6,969 bases of DNA from Patescibacteria group bacterium (lineage in GTDB: Bacteria; Patescibacteriota; Minisyncoccia; Phycocordibacterales; PALSA-1337), in assembly GCA_028864955.1 (NCBI GenBank), contig JAGWLE010000034.1, positions 1-6,969 of the forward strand. Reading direction: 5' to 3'. A model generated the notes under the pieces. That model had not been told where the DNA came from. It searched no databases and saw only the letters and a list, made by a program, of their open reading frames with translations. This document shows, piece after piece, positions 4,671 through 6,969 of the stretch; position 1 is the stretch's first letter, and each line of letters begins with the position of its first letter. Position numbers and translations under genes: made by a program.

Positions 4671-6969
4671 AGCACTTCAGCGTACAACGCCTGGTCGTCA
4701 TTCTCGGTATCATGACCGCGGTTGTTGGCGTGCTGCATCTAGCTGTAGCCCGGGCGGACTTCAATCAGCAGATCAACTACCAAGGCAAACTCACCGGTAC
4801 AACCAACATGGCCGTGGCCGACGGATACTATAGTATGCGTTTCAAACTCTATACCTCAGTCTCCGGCGGTTCGCCGATTTGGACGGAAACATGGTGTGAC
4901 CAGAATAATTGCAATGGCAGCGGCGGCGGCGCGGACAACCGCATCAAGATCACTAACGGCCTCTTTTCGGTAATGCTCGGCTCGACCACGCCGTTCGTGG
5001 GTGTTGATTTCAATCAGCCGCTCTATCTTTCCGTTGAGATCGGCGGTTCGAGCGCCTCGACCACCTGGGACGGGGAAATGTCGCCGCGCAAGATTCTCGG
5101 CGCCGTGCCGGCGGCCTTCTATGCCGGCACGTCGTCAGTGGCCATCACCGCTGAGACTGCCTCGACCTCGACGATCGCTCTCAATGCCTTGTCGGCGCAG
5201 ACGCTCCAGAATCTCACGCCCGGACAGTTCCTGCGCAGCGATACGCAAAATGCCACGTCGAGCGCCGCTACCTTCCTGAATGTCTTGCAATCGGGCGCGG
5301 GCAAAGTCGCCGAATTCTTTGGTACGGCTTCTCAAAGTGTCTTGGCGCTCCTCTCCGGCGGCAACGTCGGCATCGGCACGAGTTCGCCCTCGGCAAAGTT
5401 GACGATCTCTGCAAACGGTTCGGATACAAATGCGAATGTCTTCCTTATCTCTTCTTCGACGGCTGCCGGCGCCACGACCACGCTCTATGCCGTTTCAAAT
5501 ACCGGTTCAACGACGGCCGCCAACGGCTTCAACATCCTCGCCGGATGTTACGCTGTAAACGGCGTCTGTCTCTCCGGTTCCGGCGGCGCCTCGCTCTCCG
5601 GCGGTTCGCCAGGCACGCTCGCATATTGGACGTCCGGTACGAATGTGGCCGCCACTGGTTCGCCAACCGTTGGATATGTTACAGCGACTTCGACGACGGC
5701 CACATCGACATTTGCGGGCTTTATAAACGTCACCGGCACGAATTCAACTTCGACATTCTCAGGCAACGTGGTGACATCCGGCAATCTGTCTGCCGGTACG
5801 ACGACGCTCATCAATCTGACGGCCACCGGTCTGTCGACATCGACTTTGGCTGGCGGCTTGCGAATTTCGAGTGGAGGATTGACGCTCGGTGGATTCAATT
5901 GCAACACCTTCAATAACAATGGCAAACTGACGACTGATTCCAATGGCGACGTGATCTGTGCCAACGATATTTCCGGTGCGGGCGCCGGTTCCAGCGGCGG
6001 TACCTGGTCGACGACGACCTCGAATGTGGCCGGCGAGCTCATCAACTATTCAAATAACAACACGGACATCGTGGCCATCGGCAATAATTCCACGACGACG
6101 GCCAAGTTCTGGTTCGATCCGAATGCCAAGCAGTCATTCTTCTCGGGCAACGTCGGCATCGGCACGACATCGCCATGGGCGGCGCTCTCGGTATATGGCT
6201 CGTCAGATCTCGGCAACTCTGCGCTGGCTGGCTACTTCAATGCCACGAATACCAACGCCACCTCAACCCTCTCCGGCGGCTTGACCGTCGGCACCAATGG
6301 CCTGGTCTACGACTCCTACAGCGGCGTGACCACCATCTCCTCGCTGACGACCGGCAATATGAGTTTCGATACCGATGCTGGCTCCGTCGCCTGGACGAAT
6401 ATACCCATATCAGCCGCTCTCTCAGGTACCATTGAAAGCTACACGGCCGAGATAGGAGATACCAATGTACTCACTGTCTACGGCGAATCCAACGGTTCCG
6501 GCGGTTCGCAGAACCTGCGTGTCGGCATCGGCACGACCACGCCGTTCGCCACCCTCACCGTCACCGGTTCCACAACTTCTGCTACCAGCAATGCCTTTGC
6601 CGTCACCGACGCCTCGAGCACCCGACGCTTCCTGGTGACTGACAGCGGCCTGGTCGGCATCGGCACATCCTCTCCCTACAGAGCCCTGTCCGTCTACGGC
6701 TCATCCGATCTCGGCACCAATGCCCTGGCCGGCACCTTCACGGCCACCTCGACTACCGGTACCTCGACGTTCGCGGGCTTCCTCTCCGTCCTCGGCACCA
6801 ACTCCACCTCCACCTTCCAGGGCTTCCTCTCTGCCGGCACGACATCTCTGGCCAATCTGGCAGTCACGGGAACAGCCACTTCGACATTCACCGGCGGCAT
6901 CTCTGCCAGCCAGTTCAACTCGACCGGCAGCGCCACCTCCACCTTTGCCCAGGGCATCAACCTCACCAA
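4667..6969 (+). CDS. Large fibre-like repetitive surface protein, N-terminal 767 residues (3' end outside window)
   Basis: I read this frame from ATG at 4667 to the right edge without a stop, so the gene is incomplete and is the largest in the window. Residues 1-30 are a signal peptide (hydrophobic core 9-25, AVARA before DFNQQ). Residues 31-155 form an 'INYQGKL' N-terminal domain (GYYSMRFKLYTS, ITNGLFSVMLGST, LYLSVEIGG, WDGEMSPRKILGAVPAAFYA) with a Cys77/Cys82 pair. The rest is Ser/Thr/Gly-rich beta repeat. It has four VGIGT-(T/S)-(S/T)-P motifs at about 234, 496, 619 and 663, the last three followed by a L-(S/T)-V-x-G strand, plus many ATST(F/L)-G strands. Two more Cys pairs fit small loops, Cys294/Cys301 (GCYAVNGVC) and Cys412/Cys431. 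Similar VGIGT repeats occur in phage tail fibres and in CPR giant surface proteins, which suggests a shaft-like adhesin. It is translationally coupled to the FnIII gene. Any C-terminal tip, chaperone or anchor domain is beyond the window. Confidence 0.88.
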   Translation, partial: MKHFSVQRLVVILGIMTAVVGVLHLAVARADFNQQINYQGKLTGTTNMAVADGYYSMRFKLYTSVSGGSPIWTETWCDQNNCNGSGGGADNRIKITNGLFSVMLGSTTPFVGVDFNQPLYLSVEIGGSSASTTWDGEMSPRKILGAVPAAFYAGTSSVAITAETASTSTIALNALSAQTLQNLTPGQFLRSDTQNATSSAATFLNVLQSGAGKVAEFFGTASQSVLALLSGGNVGIGTSSPSAKLTISANGSDTNANVFLISSSTAAGATTTLYAVSNTGSTTAANGFNILAGCYAVNGVCLSGSGGASLSGGSPGTLAYWTSGTNVAATGSPTVGYVTATSTTATSTFAGFINVTGTNSTSTFSGNVVTSGNLSAGTTTLINLTATGLSTSTLAGGLRISSGGLTLGGFNCNTFNNNGKLTTDSNGDVICANDISGAGAGSSGGTWSTTTSNVAGELINYSNNNTDIVAIGNNSTTTAKFWFDPNAKQSFFSGNVGIGTTSPWAALSVYGSSDLGNSALAGYFNATNTNATSTLSGGLTVGTNGLVYDSYSGVTTISSLTTGNMSFDTDAGSVAWTNIPISAALSGTIESYTAEIGDTNVLTVYGESNGSGGSQNLRVGIGTTTPFATLTVTGSTTSATSNAFAVTDASSTRRFLVTDSGLVGIGTSSPYRALSVYGSSDLGTNALAGTFTATSTTGTSTFAGFLSVLGTNSTSTFQGFLSAGTTSLANLAVTGTATSTFTGGISASQFNSTGSATSTFAQGINLT
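4757..5131 (+). other. 'INYQGKL' N-terminal domain of the repeat protein
   Basis: This is residues 31-155, directly after the signal peptide. The ordered landmarks are INYQGKLTG, ADGYYSMRFKLY, IWTETW, ITNGLFSVMLG, FNQPLYLSVEIGG and WDGEMSPRKILGAVPAAFYA. Such domains typically open long repetitive surface proteins in CPR bacteria and Bacteroidetes; the role is unknown but the position suggests a base or attachment end. The Cys77-x4-Cys82 insert with a Gly-rich stretch is a local embellishment. Confidence 0.7.
5357..5407 (+). repeat. VGIGT repeat 1
   Basis: Residues 231-247 read GGNVGIGTSSPSAKLTI. The core 15 bases GTCGGCATCGGCACG lie at 5366-5380 and are identical in repeats 2 and 3. Confidence 0.85.
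5684..5770 (+). repeat. ATST/TFAGF long repeat, copy 1
   Basis: Residues 340-368. Compared with residues 693-721 (copy 2), I count 22 of 29 identical amino acids, anchored on ATSTT-TSTFAGF and GTNSTSTF-G. Similarity continues more loosely downstream through LSAGTT-L-NL. Confidence 0.8.
6002..6196 (+). repeat. TWSTTTS / FWFDPN / GNVGIGT cassette
   Basis: Residues 446-510 form one cassette: TWSTTTSNVAGELINY, then DIVAIGNNSTTTAKFWFDPN, then FFSGNVGIGTTSPWAALSVY. I associate this compound cassette with CPR giant surface proteins, where it tends to recur several times. Only one full copy is present in this window. It follows the Cys412/Cys431 loop and a Gly/Ser hinge at about 435-445. Confidence 0.6.
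6143..6214 (+). repeat. VGIGT repeat 2 (extended form)
   Basis: Residues 493-516. It carries VGIGTTSPWAALSVYGSSDL and matches repeat 4 beyond the core, through GSSDLG--ALAG, so repeats 2 and 4 share a longer ancestral unit. Confidence 0.85.
6512..6568 (+). repeat. VGIGT repeat 3
   Basis: Residues 616-634 read NLRVGIGTTTPFATLTVTG. It keeps the exact 15-base core at 6521-6535 but lacks the GSSDLG extension. Confidence 0.85.
6644..6733 (+). repeat. VGIGT repeat 4 (extended form)
   Basis: Residues 660-689, with VGIGTSSPYRALSVYGSSDL followed by GTNALAG. The core at 6653-6667 differs from the other three by one base (final ACA in place of ACG). Confidence 0.85.
6743..6829 (+). repeat. ATST/TFAGF long repeat, copy 2
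   Basis: Residues 693-721, the partner of copy 1 at 5684-5770. Many synonymous positions differ between the copies although the protein is well kept, so the duplication is not recent. Confidence 0.8.

Noticed and set aside
5548..6045. Minus-strand 165-aa open frame, rich in Val/Pro/Glu
   Set aside because: It is the antisense of ACG/TCG/GGC-rich repeat codons, which rarely generate stops; the sense strand codes a continuous signal-peptide-bearing protein.
5357..6829. CRISPR array or mobile-element repeats
   Set aside because: The repeats are irregularly spaced, in frame, diverge at synonymous sites and code a conserved protein motif; they are coding repeats.
6694..6969. Minus-strand 91-aa open frame at the right edge
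   Set aside because: Same antisense shadow effect over Thr/Ser repeats, with the same VEV/VPV-type low-complexity reading.
4667..6969. Prophage tail-fibre gene
   Set aside because: VGIGT repeats do occur in tail fibres, but this protein has a signal peptide, an INYQGKL-type N-terminus and an operon of exported proteins, with no phage structural gene nearby.

Overview
The window looks like part of a Patescibacteria (Candidate Phyla Radiation) genome, most plausibly a Parcubacteria-type lineage. The inference rests on protein style, not on a marker gene. The window holds Ser/Thr/Gly-rich exported proteins with recurrent 'VGIGT-SP' repeats, a 'STDY...LNFGG...GYQQM' module, a 'TNN-TGY' beta-sandwich domain and an N-terminal 'INYQGKL' domain, a set that I associate with CPR surface proteins. 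GC content is in the mid-50s by eye. There is no rRNA, tRNA, CRISPR array, transposase or phage core gene, so the taxonomic call stays an inference.

Layout, all on the + strand. Positions 2-328 carry the 3' end of an unrecognised polar protein that probably begins before the window. A 59-base spacer (329-387) is the only real intergenic gap and the only likely place for a promoter. From 388 to the right edge lie five tightly packed genes: a 230-aa exported beta-sandwich protein (388-1080); a 330-aa DUF916/WxL-interacting-protein-like protein with a signal peptide and a C-terminal membrane anchor (1082-2074); a 267-aa exported protein that joins a 'STDY/LNFGG' module to the same beta-sandwich domain as the first gene (2081-2884); a 593-aa fibronectin-type-III protein with a C-terminal membrane anchor and a Pro/Gly-rich tail (2889-4670); and the first 767 residues of a large repetitive fibre-like surface protein that runs off the end (4667-6969+). 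The gaps are 1, 6 and 4 bases, then a 4-base ATGA overlap, so the five genes almost certainly form one operon.

Working model (inference): the locus builds a cell-surface structure. Two soluble, probably disulfide-stabilised beta-sandwich proteins would be held at the surface by a membrane-anchored DUF916-like partner, in a layout reminiscent of the WxL/WxLIP clusters of Firmicutes. The FnIII protein would be a second membrane-anchored receptor or adhesin, and the long repeat protein the outward-reaching fibre. No enzyme, sortase or LPXTG signal is visible. The last gene is the largest in the window and is easily missed because its stop codon lies outside.
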